Source: Acidimicrobiia bacterium
GTDB taxonomy: Bacteria; Actinomycetota; Acidimicrobiia; Spongiisociales; UBA5794
Direction: 5' to 3'
Assembly: GCA_003235475.1 (NCBI GenBank)
Contig: QJWC01000025.1
Location: 1-36,190, forward strand
DNA length: 36,190 bases
Below the pieces are notes generated by a model, which was not told the DNA's origin, ran no database searches, and saw nothing but the letters and a program-made list of their open reading frames with translations. Position 1 is the stretch's first letter. Each line of letters begins with the position of its first letter. The position numbers were made by a program, and so were the translations under genes. Below are positions 14,608-23,496 of this stretch, piece after piece.

Positions 14608-16395
14608 ATGCAGACGTACACCACACCCGGGGGCGTGGCGATCGGGCCGAACGTCAACGTGGTCCAACAGCTGATGGTCAGGGCCGATGTCGCCCCCGAC
14701 CACCCGGCGCTCGCATACCGGGATGGCGACCGGTTCGTCGATGTCACGACGGCCGACCTGTGGGCCGAGGTGCAGGAACTGGCGGCAGGCCTCGTTGCGT
14801 GGGGCGTCGAGAAGGGTGATCGCGTCGGACTCTTCACCGGGACTCGCATCGAGTTCACCTACCTCGACTACGCGATCTGGGCGGCGGGCGCCGCCACGAC
14901 CACGATCTACGAGACATCGTCCGCCGAGCAGGTGAGGTGGATCCTGTCGGACTCGGGTGCGGTGCTGCTGATCTCGGAGTCCGATGACACCACCGCGACC
15001 TACCAGCTGGTTGCCGACCAGGTTCCGGAGTGCAGGGGCGTGCTGACGATCGATGACGGTGCCCTTGACGCGCTCAAGGCTCTGGCGACGGACGAGTCAC
15101 GTGCGGAAGTCAGGCGTCGCATCGATTCGATCGCACATGACGATCTCGCGACCCTCGTCTACACGTCCGGTACCACCGGCAACCCGAAAGGCTGTGCGCT
15201 CACCCACCACAACTTCGCGTGGGAGGTTCATCAGCTCGAGGTCGCGATCTCCATCCTGCTCCTCCCGCCGAACCGGACGTTGATGTTCCTTCCGCTCGCG
15301 CACATCTTCGCCCGCGCCGCGCAAGCGGCGTGCGTCAGCAGGGGCTGCCAGATCTTCTACTCGACGGGAGTCCCGAACCTGCTCGAGGAGCTGCCAATGG
15401 CGAAGCCCACATGGGTGTTCTCCGTACCCCGGGTGTTCGAGAAGATCTACAACGGCGCGAAGGCGAAGGCGGATGCCGACGGCAAAGGCAGGATCTTCGA
15501 CAAGGCCGCGGGCGTGGCCATCGCGTACTCGCAGGGGATCGACCGTGGCAAGACAGGGATCGGGACAAAGCTCCTCCACGGCCTGTTCGACAGGCTCGTC
15601 TACTCCAAGCTGAGGGCGGTGTTCGGCGGTCATGTCACCGCAGCCGTTTCCGGAGGTGCTCCGCTCGGTGCACGGCTCGGCCACTTCTTCCGCGGGGTCG
15701 GCGTCGTGGTGTACGAGGGCTACGGCCTCACCGAGACCACGGCCGGCGCGACGTTGAACACCCCGAGCGCCATCCGGGTCGGTTCCGTCGGGCGGCCCCT
15801 TCCTGGGGCGACGATCGGCATCGCTGAGGACGGCGAAGTGATGATCAAGGGACCGCATGTCTTCACGGGGTACTGGAACAACGAGCGCTCGACGAGCGAA
15901 GCGATCGAACCGGATGGCTGGTTCCACTCCGGCGACCTCGGCGCGCTCGACGCGGATGGTTACCTGTCCATCACGGGCCGCAAGAAAGAGCTCATCGTGA
16001 CTGCGGCGGGCAAGAACGTTGCCCCGGCGGTCCTTGAGGACCGCATGCGCAGCCACGCGTTGGTCTCCCAGGCGATGGTGATCGGCGACGGGAAACCCTT
16101 CATCGCTGCGCTGGTCACGATCGATGAGGAGGCGCTTCCCGGATGGGCAGCCGCGAACGACGCTGAAGGTCTCTCCCTCGCTGAGCTTCAGGCGCACGAA
16201 GGCGTCATCGCCGCTGTCGAGGCTGCCGTGAAAGACGCCAACAAGGCGGTGTCGCGGGCCGAGGCCATCAAGGAGTTCCGGATCCTGCCGCATGACCTGA
16301 CGATCGAATCCGGGGAGCTCACCCCGACCCTCAAGGTCAAACGCTCGGTCGTCGCATCGAAGTACGCGAGCGTGATCAACGACATATACGGGTGA
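14608..16395 (+). CDS. long-chain acyl-CoA synthetase (AMP-forming, FadD15-like)
   Basis: The 595-residue protein activates a fatty acid with ATP to an acyl-adenylate and then an acyl-CoA. The adenylate-forming motifs are all present: LVYTSGTTGNPKGCALTHHN (phosphate-binding loop, about residue 184), YEGYGLTETTAG (A5, about 370), GWFHSGDLGALDADGYL and the hinge ITGRKKELIVTAAGKNVAP (A7-A8, about 450), and the catalytic C-terminal lysine in TPTLKVKRS (near 580). Length and the ordering of the C-terminal helical insert fit long-chain synthetases of the actinobacterial FadD15 type rather than acetyl-CoA synthetase. It is cytoplasmic or membrane-associated. It stands alone, with a ribosome binding site and its own promoter. 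A beta-oxidation thiolase is at the far end of the window, not in the same operon. Confidence 0.9.
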   Translation: MQTYTTPGGVAIGPNVNVVQQLMVRADVAPDHPALAYRDGDRFVDVTTADLWAEVQELAAGLVAWGVEKGDRVGLFTGTRIEFTYLDYAIWAAGAATTTIYETSSAEQVRWILSDSGAVLLISESDDTTATYQLVADQVPECRGVLTIDDGALDALKALATDESRAEVRRRIDSIAHDDLATLVYTSGTTGNPKGCALTHHNFAWEVHQLEVAISILLLPPNRTLMFLPLAHIFARAAQAACVSRGCQIFYSTGVPNLLEELPMAKPTWVFSVPRVFEKIYNGAKAKADADGKGRIFDKAAGVAIAYSQGIDRGKTGIGTKLLHGLFDRLVYSKLRAVFGGHVTAAVSGGAPLGARLGHFFRGVGVVVYEGYGLTETTAGATLNTPSAIRVGSVGRPLPGATIGIAEDGEVMIKGPHVFTGYWNNERSTSEAIEPDGWFHSGDLGALDADGYLSITGRKKELIVTAAGKNVAPAVLEDRMRSHALVSQAMVIGDGKPFIAALVTIDEEALPGWAAANDAEGLSLAELQAHEGVIAAVEAAVKDANKAVSRAEAIKEFRILPHDLTIESGELTPTLKVKRSVVASKYASVINDIYG

Positions 16396-16479
16396 TCGGT
16401 CGACCCTCGTTCGATGGCGGGAACCAAGTGACCGCCAAAGGCGTCGAAGCGGTACCTTCTCCGTGAGGTGATCTCCTCG

Positions 16480-17643
16480 ATGTCACGACGAACGATTGTG
16501 ATTGCCGCCGCCCTCGGCGCAATCTTGCTCATCGCAGCGCCCGCAAGCGCGTGGGTGCTTCCTTCCGCGCACCCGATGCCGGACGGCCTCGAGCGCCCGG
16601 TGATCCGCTCGGTTGAGCTCTCGACGCCAAAAGCACACAACAACCTGCTCGAGGCGGACCTGGTGATCCGTGCGAAGACCGACAAGGGGATCCGACGGTA
16701 CGAGTATCGATGGAACGGCGGCACGATCGGCTCGATCCACCGGACGCCTGTGACGAACCCGGTCGTGTCGTATGCAACGATCCTCCCGAACACGAGGTAC
16801 GGGCTGCAGGTCCGAGCCGTCGACCGATTCGGTTGGACGTCCGAGTGGTTCGATGTGTGGACGGGATTCACGCCTTCCGTTCCCAACATCATTGTCGCGG
16901 GCGATTCGGTCGCCTCTGGATACACGCGCCAATGGTTCACGGGCGACGCAACCTGTCGCGACCAGAGCTACGCGTACGGTGCGTCCGTTGTCTCCAGCGT
17001 TGCAAACACCCTCCCGGACGCGTGGTATCCGACGTACGTGAACGTTGCATGGCCCGGCGCTGGCGTCGGGGCGATGGTCAACGGCGGATCTGACTCGTGC
17101 TCGGATCACTACGCCCCACAGATCCTCGAGATCGAGAAGTACGCCGACCCCGACACGTGGAACGTGGTCGTCATCACCGCCGGCATCAACTCGACCAACT
17201 GGGTGGACGTGGTCATGGAGCTCACGAAGGACACGACCCTCTCGTTCACCGCGAGCGGTGACCAGGAGGCATGCCGAAGGGCCGTGAACGAGAAGTGGAA
17301 CATCCAGAGGTCCGCCGAGTCGATCTCGCAGCACGCCAATCGAATCGTGACGGATCTCGACAGGACGACGAACGCGTCCATCTACTGGACGTCCTACTAC
17401 TCGATCGTAGGCTCTCGGTTTGCTCCAGCGTGGTCGCCCGTGGGCGACGAATGCACCGGCGAGATGGAGGCCGCGATGGGGCGGCTCCACACCGCTCTCC
17501 GCACGGGCATCGGTGACGGTGCGACGTGGGTCGACCTATCCGATGTCGAAGTGGGTATCCAGAAGTGGGCAGGGTGGCCACATCCGAACCCGGACGGGCA
17601 TCGGGCGATCGGTGAGGCGATCGCAGACGCGATCACCGGCTGA
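16480..17643 (+). CDS. secreted SGNH/GDSL hydrolase with N-terminal FnIII-like domain
   Basis: The 387-residue protein starts at the ATG at 16480 (GAGGTG about ten bases upstream). Residues 1-24 are a Sec signal peptide (MSRRTIVIAAALGAILLIA followed by APASA), predicting cleavage before Trp. Residues about 35-130 look like a fibronectin-III-type beta domain (YEYRWNGG, then NTRYGLQVRAVDRFGWTSEW). The SGNH esterase domain follows: IIVAGDSVASGY (block I, nucleophile Ser), the block III-like VVITAGINSTNW, and the C-terminal HPNPDGHRAIGEA with the Asp/His pair. Such enzymes deacylate esters, for example acylated sugars or lipids. Several cysteines (TCRDQS, DSCSDH, EACRRA, ECTGE) suggest disulfides outside the cell. 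Substrate unknown. Confidence 0.85.
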   Translation: MSRRTIVIAAALGAILLIAAPASAWVLPSAHPMPDGLERPVIRSVELSTPKAHNNLLEADLVIRAKTDKGIRRYEYRWNGGTIGSIHRTPVTNPVVSYATILPNTRYGLQVRAVDRFGWTSEWFDVWTGFTPSVPNIIVAGDSVASGYTRQWFTGDATCRDQSYAYGASVVSSVANTLPDAWYPTYVNVAWPGAGVGAMVNGGSDSCSDHYAPQILEIEKYADPDTWNVVVITAGINSTNWVDVVMELTKDTTLSFTASGDQEACRRAVNEKWNIQRSAESISQHANRIVTDLDRTTNASIYWTSYYSIVGSRFAPAWSPVGDECTGEMEAAMGRLHTALRTGIGDGATWVDLSDVEVGIQKWAGWPHPNPDGHRAIGEAIADAITG

Positions 17644-17652
17644 CGCCGCATC

Positions 17653-17670
17653 TGTCACACCGATGTGACA
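17653..17670. promoter_or_regulatory. perfect inverted repeat at the dinB promoter
   Basis: TGTCACACCGATGTGACA: two 7-base arms around CCGA. It ends ten bases before the dinB ATG and overlaps the hexamer CAGCAT (17669-17674) that would be the -10 element of a leaderless mRNA. The stem is too AU-rich for a good terminator of the preceding gene. It does not look like a LexA box. Confidence 0.45.
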
Positions 17671-17680
17671 GCATGGGGAG

Positions 17681-18982
17681 ATGGATATACCGGGGATCCT
17701 GCACGCGGACCTCGACGCCTTCTACGCCGCCGTCGCCGTTCTCGAGGATCCGAGCCTGGCCGGAAAGCCGATGGCGGTTGGCTCAGGGGTCGTGCTGTCG
17801 TGCACCTATGAAGCGCGCGCGTTCGGAGTGGCTGGCGGCATGCGGATGGTCGACGCCCGCGCCCGCTGCCCCCAGCTGATCGTCGTCGATGGTTCATTCG
17901 GGGCGTACTCGGAGTATTCCAAGCAGGTGTTCTCGATCTTCGAGACGTACACCCCGCGCATCGAACGGATCTCCATCGACGAGGGCTTTCTCGACGTCAC
18001 GGGGTCGGTTCACCTGTTCGGAAGCCCGCGGGAGATCGGCGCCGAGATTCGGAAGCGGGTCCGCGAAGAGACGGGCCTCGCCGTGTCGGTGGGAGCCTCG
18101 ACTCGCAAGTTCCTGTCCAAGATCGCATCGCAGGTCGCCAAGCCGGACGGCCTGATCGTCGTGGAGCCCGGAGACGAACTTGCCTTCCTACATCCCCTCG
18201 ACGTGTCGTATCTCTGGGGTGTCGGCCCGGTGACCAAGCGCAAGCTCACCGACCTCGGGATCAACACGATCGGCGACATTGCCGCCACGAACCCGGACTC
18301 GCTGACGACGATGCTTGGCAGGGGAGCGTCCTCACACCTCTACGCGCTCGCCAACAACCAGGATCCGAGGCCGATCGAGAGGCACCGGAAAGCGAAATCG
18401 GTTGGCGCGCAATCCGCCATTCGCAGCCAGATCAGGACGCTCGACGAGGTCGTGCCGATCCTCCAGCGGCTGACGGATCGGGTCGCAGAGAGGCTGCGAG
18501 CGAAGGATCGAACGGCCCGGACGGTGACTGTGAGGGTCAGGTTCGGGGATCTGAGTTCGGTGACCCGTTCGGCGACGATGGAGACGCCAACAAGTGCGAC
18601 CGGAGCCATCATGGATGTGGCGACGGCACTCCTCAAGAAGGTCGTGGAGGAGTTCCCCAATCACGAGACGTCGCTCATCGGCATCTCGACGTCCGGTCTG
18701 GGAGTCGGCGAGCCGATGCAGCTCGCGATGGGAGTCGACGCCGCGACGACCGGGGGAACCCCGGCTGAGCTCGAGTACCAGTCGCTCGATGCGTCGGTCG
18801 ACGAGTTGCGGCGTCGCTTCGGTCGCTCGGTCGTCACGCACGGGAGCGACCTCCTGTCGAGCAGGACCGCATTCTCAGACGGCCTCTCGGACATCATGAC
18901 GCTTCGCGACGATGGCATTCCCGAGGCGCTGGACGGCGGCCCCGAGTACGTGACCGAGGAGGACGTGACCCAGTCGGGCTGA
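17681..18982 (+). CDS. dinB: DNA polymerase IV (Y family)
   Basis: The 433-residue translesion polymerase carries the three active-site carboxylates: HADLDAFYA (residue 8 onward) and SIDEGFLDVT (about 105). The palm/finger motif CTYEARAFGV and the helix-hairpin-helix thumb (LWGVGPVTKRKLTDLGI) are also clear, followed by a little-finger domain (KAKSVGAQSAIR...). MQLAMGVD near residue 347 could be a degenerate clamp-binding motif; a canonical QLxLF is not seen at the C-terminus. It copies damaged DNA with low fidelity. The ATG at 17681 has no Shine-Dalgarno, while CAGCAT lies six bases upstream, consistent with a leaderless mRNA. An 18-base palindrome overlaps that promoter. A GC-rich hairpin follows the stop. 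Confidence 0.92.
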   Translation: MDIPGILHADLDAFYAAVAVLEDPSLAGKPMAVGSGVVLSCTYEARAFGVAGGMRMVDARARCPQLIVVDGSFGAYSEYSKQVFSIFETYTPRIERISIDEGFLDVTGSVHLFGSPREIGAEIRKRVREETGLAVSVGASTRKFLSKIASQVAKPDGLIVVEPGDELAFLHPLDVSYLWGVGPVTKRKLTDLGINTIGDIAATNPDSLTTMLGRGASSHLYALANNQDPRPIERHRKAKSVGAQSAIRSQIRTLDEVVPILQRLTDRVAERLRAKDRTARTVTVRVRFGDLSSVTRSATMETPTSATGAIMDVATALLKKVVEEFPNHETSLIGISTSGLGVGEPMQLAMGVDAATTGGTPAELEYQSLDASVDELRRRFGRSVVTHGSDLLSSRTAFSDGLSDIMTLRDDGIPEALDGGPEYVTEEDVTQSG

Positions 18983-18983
18983 A

Positions 18984-19002
18984 CGGCCGAACACCACGGC
19001 CG
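18984..19002 (+). terminator. short GC hairpin after dinB
   Basis: CGGCCG (18984-18989) and CGGCCG (18997-19002) pair around a seven-base loop (AACACCA), two bases after the dinB stop. There is no U-tract, so the call is tentative. Confidence 0.4.
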
Positions 19003-19019
19003 ACCACACACGGGATGCC

Positions 19020-19025
19020 TAGCCT
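19020..19025 (+). promoter_or_regulatory. -10 element of a leaderless promoter for the EamA gene
   Basis: TAGCCT followed by six bases (CGGCTG) and the ATG at 19032. No ribosome binding site. Confidence 0.6.
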
Positions 19026-19031
19026 CGGCTG

Positions 19032-19937
19032 ATGCGCCCGACGTACTGGCTCGCGATGCTCACCGCCGCCCTCGGCTGGTCCTCAGGTGGAATCGCGACT
19101 CGCGCCGCGCTCGGCGAGGGAGCTGGGCCGTGGACGATCGTCGCCGTGCGGGCGCTGCTGGCTTCGATCCTGCTCGGGGCGGTGATCGTGCTGCGCCGCA
19201 TGCCTTTGCCGTCGCTCGAGGTTCTGAAGATCGGTGCCGTGATCTCCCTCACGAACCTGGTCATTCCGTACGTGCTCTTCACCTTCGCGTACAACTACGC
19301 GTCCGTCGGCTTCGTCGGCGTCTTCGCGGCGCTCATTCCGATGTCCACGGCGATTGCAGCCAAGATCATGCTTCCGGACGAGGATCTGACGGGAGCGAAG
19401 ATCGTCGCGCTGATCGTCGCGTTCGTCGGGGTTGCGCTCCTGCTGCTGTCTGGCGACTCTGGACTCGCGGACGGTGGCCAACCGCTGGCCGCGTCCTTGC
19501 TCGTGATCGTTGCGGTCGGAACCGTCGGATACGCGAGCGCCTATGCGAAGCGGCACTCCGGCAAGTACGAGCCAACACGGATCACGTTCCTCCAGGTTGC
19601 GATTGCCGCTCCGCCGCTCCTCGCCGTGATGGCCCTTGTCGAGGGATCCCCGATGACGCTCACGTCGAACGCGTGGGCGTACATCGTCTCCGCTGCGCTG
19701 TTCGGGGCGGTGGTCCCGTTCCTGCTGTACTTCTGGCTCATCGAGCGGATCTCCGCCACCAATGCATCGCTCATCGGGTACATGGTCCCGCTCATCGGGC
19801 TCGTCGGCGGCATCCTGCTGCTCGGCGAGCAGCTACAGCCGGGCATCGTGGTCGGGTTCGCGTTCGTGATCCTCGGTCTGTACCTGTCGGACCGGGCGTC
19901 ACGCCGCCTTGTGGTTGACATCGCCCTCGTCGACTAG
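19032..19937 (+). CDS. EamA/DMT-family transporter
   Basis: The 301-residue protein has ten predicted TM helices in two EamA repeats. The first begins YWLAMLTAALGWSSGGIATRAAL and the second near residue 155 (ASLLVIVAVGTVGYASAYAKR). Characteristic end-of-repeat patterns are AALIPMSTAIAAKIMLPDE and LIGYMVPLIGLVGGILLLGE (the E in a short loop before the last helices). Members export amino acids, drugs or nucleotide precursors; nothing here fixes the substrate. The gene has its own leaderless-type promoter and is convergent with the ABC-2 permease gene, with only five bases between the stops. No terminator fits between them, so the two transcripts probably overlap. Confidence 0.88.
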   Translation: MRPTYWLAMLTAALGWSSGGIATRAALGEGAGPWTIVAVRALLASILLGAVIVLRRMPLPSLEVLKIGAVISLTNLVIPYVLFTFAYNYASVGFVGVFAALIPMSTAIAAKIMLPDEDLTGAKIVALIVAFVGVALLLLSGDSGLADGGQPLAASLLVIVAVGTVGYASAYAKRHSGKYEPTRITFLQVAIAAPPLLAVMALVEGSPMTLTSNAWAYIVSAALFGAVVPFLLYFWLIERISATNASLIGYMVPLIGLVGGILLLGEQLQPGIVVGFAFVILGLYLSDRASRRLVVDIALVD

Positions 19938-19942
19938 CGGCC

Positions 19943-21613
19943 CTAGACGGCGAGGTCCCTCGAGCGGAAGCGCATGACCGCGACTGCGGTACCCGCCAAG
20001 GCGACGACCGCGAGCGCGAGGTAGCCGAAGGTGAAGCCTTTGCCGAGCGGGACGATGTCGCCGAGGTACCAATAGAACGGGGAAAGCCATCGGAACGGCG
20101 ACAGCACGTCGATGAACGACCCGAGCCCGTTGAGGAACCAAGCCACGACACCGACCGCGGACGTGATGCCAACGGCTGCTCCGGGTGTCACCGAGGACCA
20201 CAGTGCGACTGCGATCCCCCAGAAGCAGAGACCGAGCAACGCGAGGCCGACGTTGGAGGCGAGCATGTTCACGAGCGAGATCTCCGTGCCGTACAGGGCG
20301 TTCGAGACGAGCCCGATCAGGAACAGGACCACGGCGACGATGAGCGAGAGGACTCCAATCGCAGCTGCCTTCTCGGCGAGCAGACGCCGCCGCGGCACGG
20401 TCGATGAAAGCACGAGGTCCAATCGCCCCGTCGACTCTTCCCTGCCGACGAGTGAGGTCATTGCAGTCATCGTGAATACGATCAGGACGATCGGCCCGAC
20501 CGAGCCGTAGGTGCGTGAGGAGACGAAGCCCTGGGGTGTCGCCAGCGAAGTCGGATCGGTGAGCCCGAACATTGCGAGCAGTTCCTTCGGGAATGCTTCG
20601 ACGACCCCGGCCATCGCCTCTGAGTCCCCAGCGAGGGCAGGCCAGGCCGCGAAGGTCGCGAACAGGATCGTGCCGAGGCCCAATGACCAGATCCAGATCG
20701 ACTTTCGACGATCCCAGAGGCTCTTGCCAAACGGAGATCGGAGCAGTGCCGTCGCTCGGGGTGAAGTCGCGGTGGATCGCTTGCCAGCCTTGGCGCGCTC
20801 TGGCAGCACGGCCTGTTCGGTCGCGATGTTGCGTCTGGCGAACAGCACGGTGGCACCAGCGAGAAAGGCTGCTGCCGTGATGATCAGCCATACGTGGCCG
20901 CTCGACATGCCGTTGATGATCGGGAGGTCGTGGAGGTACCACGTGAAGGGGCTGAGTTTGGACGGGATCTCGAGCCACGTGAAGAGCTCTGCGAATGCGC
21001 CAACGACCCACGCGAGGACGGCGAAGCCTGCCCCAGCACCTCCGGCGACCGTGGGGTTGCCTGTGAAGGCCCCGATCAACATGGTCGCTCCTCCGAAGAC
21101 CATGCCGAGGAGCCACAGCCCGAAGCTGATTGCGATGATGCCACCGGTGTTCAGCTTCAGACCGAGTGGAGTGTTGAGGGCCATGAGGGTGACCGCGGGG
21201 ACGAGGATGATCACGAAGCTGAGCAAGGCAAACGAGTCCAACTTCTGCAAGATCGCCGTCGTCCGCCGGATCGGGTTCGACAACAGCATGTCCATCGTGC
21301 CGGTGCTCTCCTCGCGCGACGTCGCCGCGACACCCACCGACACAGCGAACGCGATCACGATGATCGGCGCCACGAACGAATACATCTCGGTCTGCACGTA
21401 GCCCGCACCGGTGAGGAAGGTTGCGGGATCGATCCCGAACAGCGCGAGCATCTCGGGTGGGAAGTCGTTGATGAAGTCCTTCATCGCCTCGCTGTCGCGC
21501 ATCACGGGGTAGAAGGCTGCGAGCCACGCGGTGAGCGCCCCCATCCCGATGACCCACCAGATCATCGACCGTCTGCGGTCCCAAAGGTCCTTGGCGAAGA
21601 CGCTACGAAGCAT
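19943..21613 (-). CDS. ABC-2 type exporter permease with internal duplication
   Basis: The 556-residue membrane protein consists of two homologous halves of about 270 residues, each starting with a cytoplasmic amphipathic segment: SVFAKDLWDRRRSMIWW (residue 4) and SPFGKSLWDRRKSIWIW (residue 293). Both continue with DSEAM...FPxExLAxFGxxDPxxxxxxxG and a TM region ending in SREESTGTMDMLLS or GREESTGRLDLVLS. Each half has about six TM helices, so one polypeptide can form the whole pore. The start at ATG 21613 overlaps the upstream ATPase gene by 11 bases; a longer in-frame reading would run further into that gene and is rejected. With the ATPase it forms an exporter for an unknown substrate, possibly a lipid or antibiotic. 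Confidence 0.87.
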   Translation of the reverse strand: MLRSVFAKDLWDRRRSMIWWVIGMGALTAWLAAFYPVMRDSEAMKDFINDFPPEMLALFGIDPATFLTGAGYVQTEMYSFVAPIIVIAFAVSVGVAATSREESTGTMDMLLSNPIRRTTAILQKLDSFALLSFVIILVPAVTLMALNTPLGLKLNTGGIIAISFGLWLLGMVFGGATMLIGAFTGNPTVAGGAGAGFAVLAWVVGAFAELFTWLEIPSKLSPFTWYLHDLPIINGMSSGHVWLIITAAAFLAGATVLFARRNIATEQAVLPERAKAGKRSTATSPRATALLRSPFGKSLWDRRKSIWIWSLGLGTILFATFAAWPALAGDSEAMAGVVEAFPKELLAMFGLTDPTSLATPQGFVSSRTYGSVGPIVLIVFTMTAMTSLVGREESTGRLDLVLSSTVPRRRLLAEKAAAIGVLSLIVAVVLFLIGLVSNALYGTEISLVNMLASNVGLALLGLCFWGIAVALWSSVTPGAAVGITSAVGVVAWFLNGLGSFIDVLSPFRWLSPFYWYLGDIVPLGKGFTFGYLALAVVALAGTAVAVMRFRSRDLAV

Positions 21614-22514
21614 CGTGCGTACCCGCGTAGTACGAGAGGAAAACTTCCTCGAGCTCACCAGCCCGCGTCGAGATCGAGACGACATCGTACGCAGAGGCGG
21701 CCTTCACGACTGGATCCATGTCCCCCTGGACGGTGAGGCTCAGCACCGTTCCCGAGTTCCGCGACTCAGCCCTCGTCACGTTGTCGATCGCTGCGAAGGT
21801 CGCGGCGTCGACCACGTCTGCGAACTGGATGGTGATCGAGCGATGGGCCTTGGCCTTGAACGATTCGAGCGTGTCGACCTCGATCAGCCGCTGATCGCGA
21901 ACGATGCCCACACGATCCGCGACACGGTCGACCTCGGGGAGGATGTGCGAGGAGAGGAACACCGTTCGACCCTCGGCTCGCACCTCCGCGATCAGCTCCT
22001 GGAACTCCTGCTGCATCAGGGGGTCGAGGCCGCCGGTCGGCTCGTCGAGGATGAGCAGTTCCGGCTCGTGCATGAATGCGTTGACGAGCCCGACCTTCTG
22101 GCGGTTTCCCGTGGAATAGTCCTTGATCTTCCTGTCGAGGTCGAGGTCGAATCGGTCAGCGAGTTCCTCCATCTTCTTGCTGGCGGCGACCCCCCTGAGG
22201 TTGGCGAAATAGAGGAGAAACTCGCGTGCGGTCATCGGTTCGTACATCGCGAGCTCGCCCGGCAGGTACCCGGTCCGTCGGCGGATCTCGATCGTGTCCT
22301 TCACGACGTCGAGGCCGAGAACCTTCGCGCTTCCGGACGTGGGGAACAGGAAGTTCATGAGGCAGCGGATCGTCGTCGACTTGCCGGCGCCGTTCGGGCC
22401 GAGGAATCCGAAGACCTCGCCGACACGGACATCGAGGTCGAGGTCGATGATCCCCGGAGAGTCGCCATAGAACTTCGTCAAGCCGGAGGTCTCGATTGCA
22501 GTGGTCAATGGCAC
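21603..22514 (-). CDS. ABC transporter ATP-binding protein (ABC-2 exporter)
   Basis: The 303-residue ATPase partners the permease encoded downstream (11-base overlap). It has Walker A GPNGAGKSTTIR, a degenerate signature YSTGNRQKVGL in place of LSGGQ, Walker B LLILDEPTGGLDP and the switch histidine in SSHILPEVDR. A C-terminal domain of about 80 residues (VDTLESFKAKAHRSITIQF...) is typical of DrrA/CcmA-like drug or lipid exporter ATPases. The first codon is probably GTG (22512-22514), directly after GAAGGGA. A TTG two codons later would have better spacing to that ribosome binding site, so the N-terminus is uncertain by two residues. CATAGACT further upstream may hold the -10 element. Confidence 0.9.
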   Translation of the reverse strand: MPLTTAIETSGLTKFYGDSPGIIDLDLDVRVGEVFGFLGPNGAGKSTTIRCLMNFLFPTSGSAKVLGLDVVKDTIEIRRRTGYLPGELAMYEPMTAREFLLYFANLRGVAASKKMEELADRFDLDLDRKIKDYSTGNRQKVGLVNAFMHEPELLILDEPTGGLDPLMQQEFQELIAEVRAEGRTVFLSSHILPEVDRVADRVGIVRDQRLIEVDTLESFKAKAHRSITIQFADVVDAATFAAIDNVTRAESRNSGTVLSLTVQGDMDPVVKAASAYDVVSISTRAGELEEVFLSYYAGTHDAS

Positions 22515-22581
22515 TCCCTTCGTCCGTGCATGAGTCTATGAACGTACCGCACCGTCCCAGAGTGAGGGGAGCGCCGTGTCA

Positions 22582-22587
22582 TAGAAT
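22582..22587 (+). promoter_or_regulatory. -10 element of a leaderless promoter for the CDF/thrB operon
   Basis: TAGAAT followed by six bases (CGCTGC) and the GTG start at 22594. It is the closest match to TATAAT among the leaderless promoters in the window. Confidence 0.6.
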
Positions 22588-22593
22588 CGCTGC

Positions 22594-23496
22594 GTGGCAT
22601 CGGAATCCAAACGGCTGATCATCCTCGCGCTCCTCGCGAACATCGCGATCGCGATCACCAAGTTCATCGCCGCAGCGTTCTCGAGGAGTGCCGCGATGCT
22701 CGCCGAGTCCTTCCACTCCGTGGCCGACACCGGCAACCAGCTCTTCTTGCTGAGGGGAGACGCCGTTTCGCGATACGCGGCCAACACGACGCATCCGTTC
22801 GGCCGCGGCAAGGCCATGTACTTCTGGTCGTTCATGGTTGCCGTGGTCCTGTTCGTCGGCGGTGCTGTGCTGTCGATCTGGAATGGCGTACAGAGGGTGT
22901 TGCATCCAGGGGACCACGAGAACGAGGGCCTGTTCTTCGCCTTGGCCGTTCTCGCCATTTCGGCGGTCTTCGAGATCGGCGTCGCGCTCGTGCCAGCCAT
23001 CCGTCAGTTCAACAGCCTCCGCGGCACCAAGGGGGCGTGGAGGATGATCCGCGAGACCAAGGACTCTGCCCTCATCATCGTGATCTTCGAGGACTCGGCT
23101 GCTGCTGTGGGCCTCACGTTCGCCGCAGCAGGCCTCATCCTGTCCGAAGTGACCGGTTCGGTCGTGTGGGACGGCGCTGCATCGATCCTCATCGGTCTCC
23201 TCCTCGCCGCGGTCGCGTTCGTGATCGCGCGGGAGATGCAGTCGCTGCTGGTCGGTGAGTCAGCGAGCAGGAGGGATCGCACCGCAATCCGGCTGGCAAT
23301 CCTGAGCGTCGAGGAGGTGCACCATGTCGAACGCCTCCTCACGATGCAACTCTCCGCGCACGAGATCCTTGTCACCGCCGAGGTGGCATTCGACGAGGGC
23401 GTCGACGAGGTGGGGGCGATCGAGATCCTGGAATCGTCGATCGTGAACGTATGCCCGGACGCGACCCGGATCTTCATCGAACCGGTGCGCCGATGA
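22594..23496 (+). CDS. cation diffusion facilitator (ZnT9-type)
   Basis: The 300-residue protein exports divalent cations (Zn, Mn, Fe or Co) in exchange for protons. It has five or six TM helices. TM2 has the metal-site pattern AESFHSVADTGNQ (HxxxD). TM5 has FEDSAAAVGL (E-D-S-A-A-A), as in the ZnT9 branch, instead of the HxxxD of ordinary CDFs. An insertion between TM4 and TM5 (QFNSLRGTKGAWRMIRETKD) also fits ZnT9. A cytoplasmic C-terminal domain of about 85 residues (from SASRRDRTAIRLAIL) has the ferredoxin-like CDF fold. The GTG start is set by TAGAAT six bases upstream. The stop overlaps the thrB start (ATGA), so the two are co-translated. Confidence 0.87.
   Translation: MASESKRLIILALLANIAIAITKFIAAAFSRSAAMLAESFHSVADTGNQLFLLRGDAVSRYAANTTHPFGRGKAMYFWSFMVAVVLFVGGAVLSIWNGVQRVLHPGDHENEGLFFALAVLAISAVFEIGVALVPAIRQFNSLRGTKGAWRMIRETKDSALIIVIFEDSAAAVGLTFAAAGLILSEVTGSVVWDGAASILIGLLLAAVAFVIAREMQSLLVGESASRRDRTAIRLAILSVEEVHHVERLLTMQLSAHEILVTAEVAFDEGVDEVGAIEILESSIVNVCPDATRIFIEPVRR

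Noticed and set aside
15097-16293. 398-codon minus-strand open frame inside the acyl-CoA synthetase
   Set aside because: Shadow frame of a gene with complete adenylate-forming motifs.
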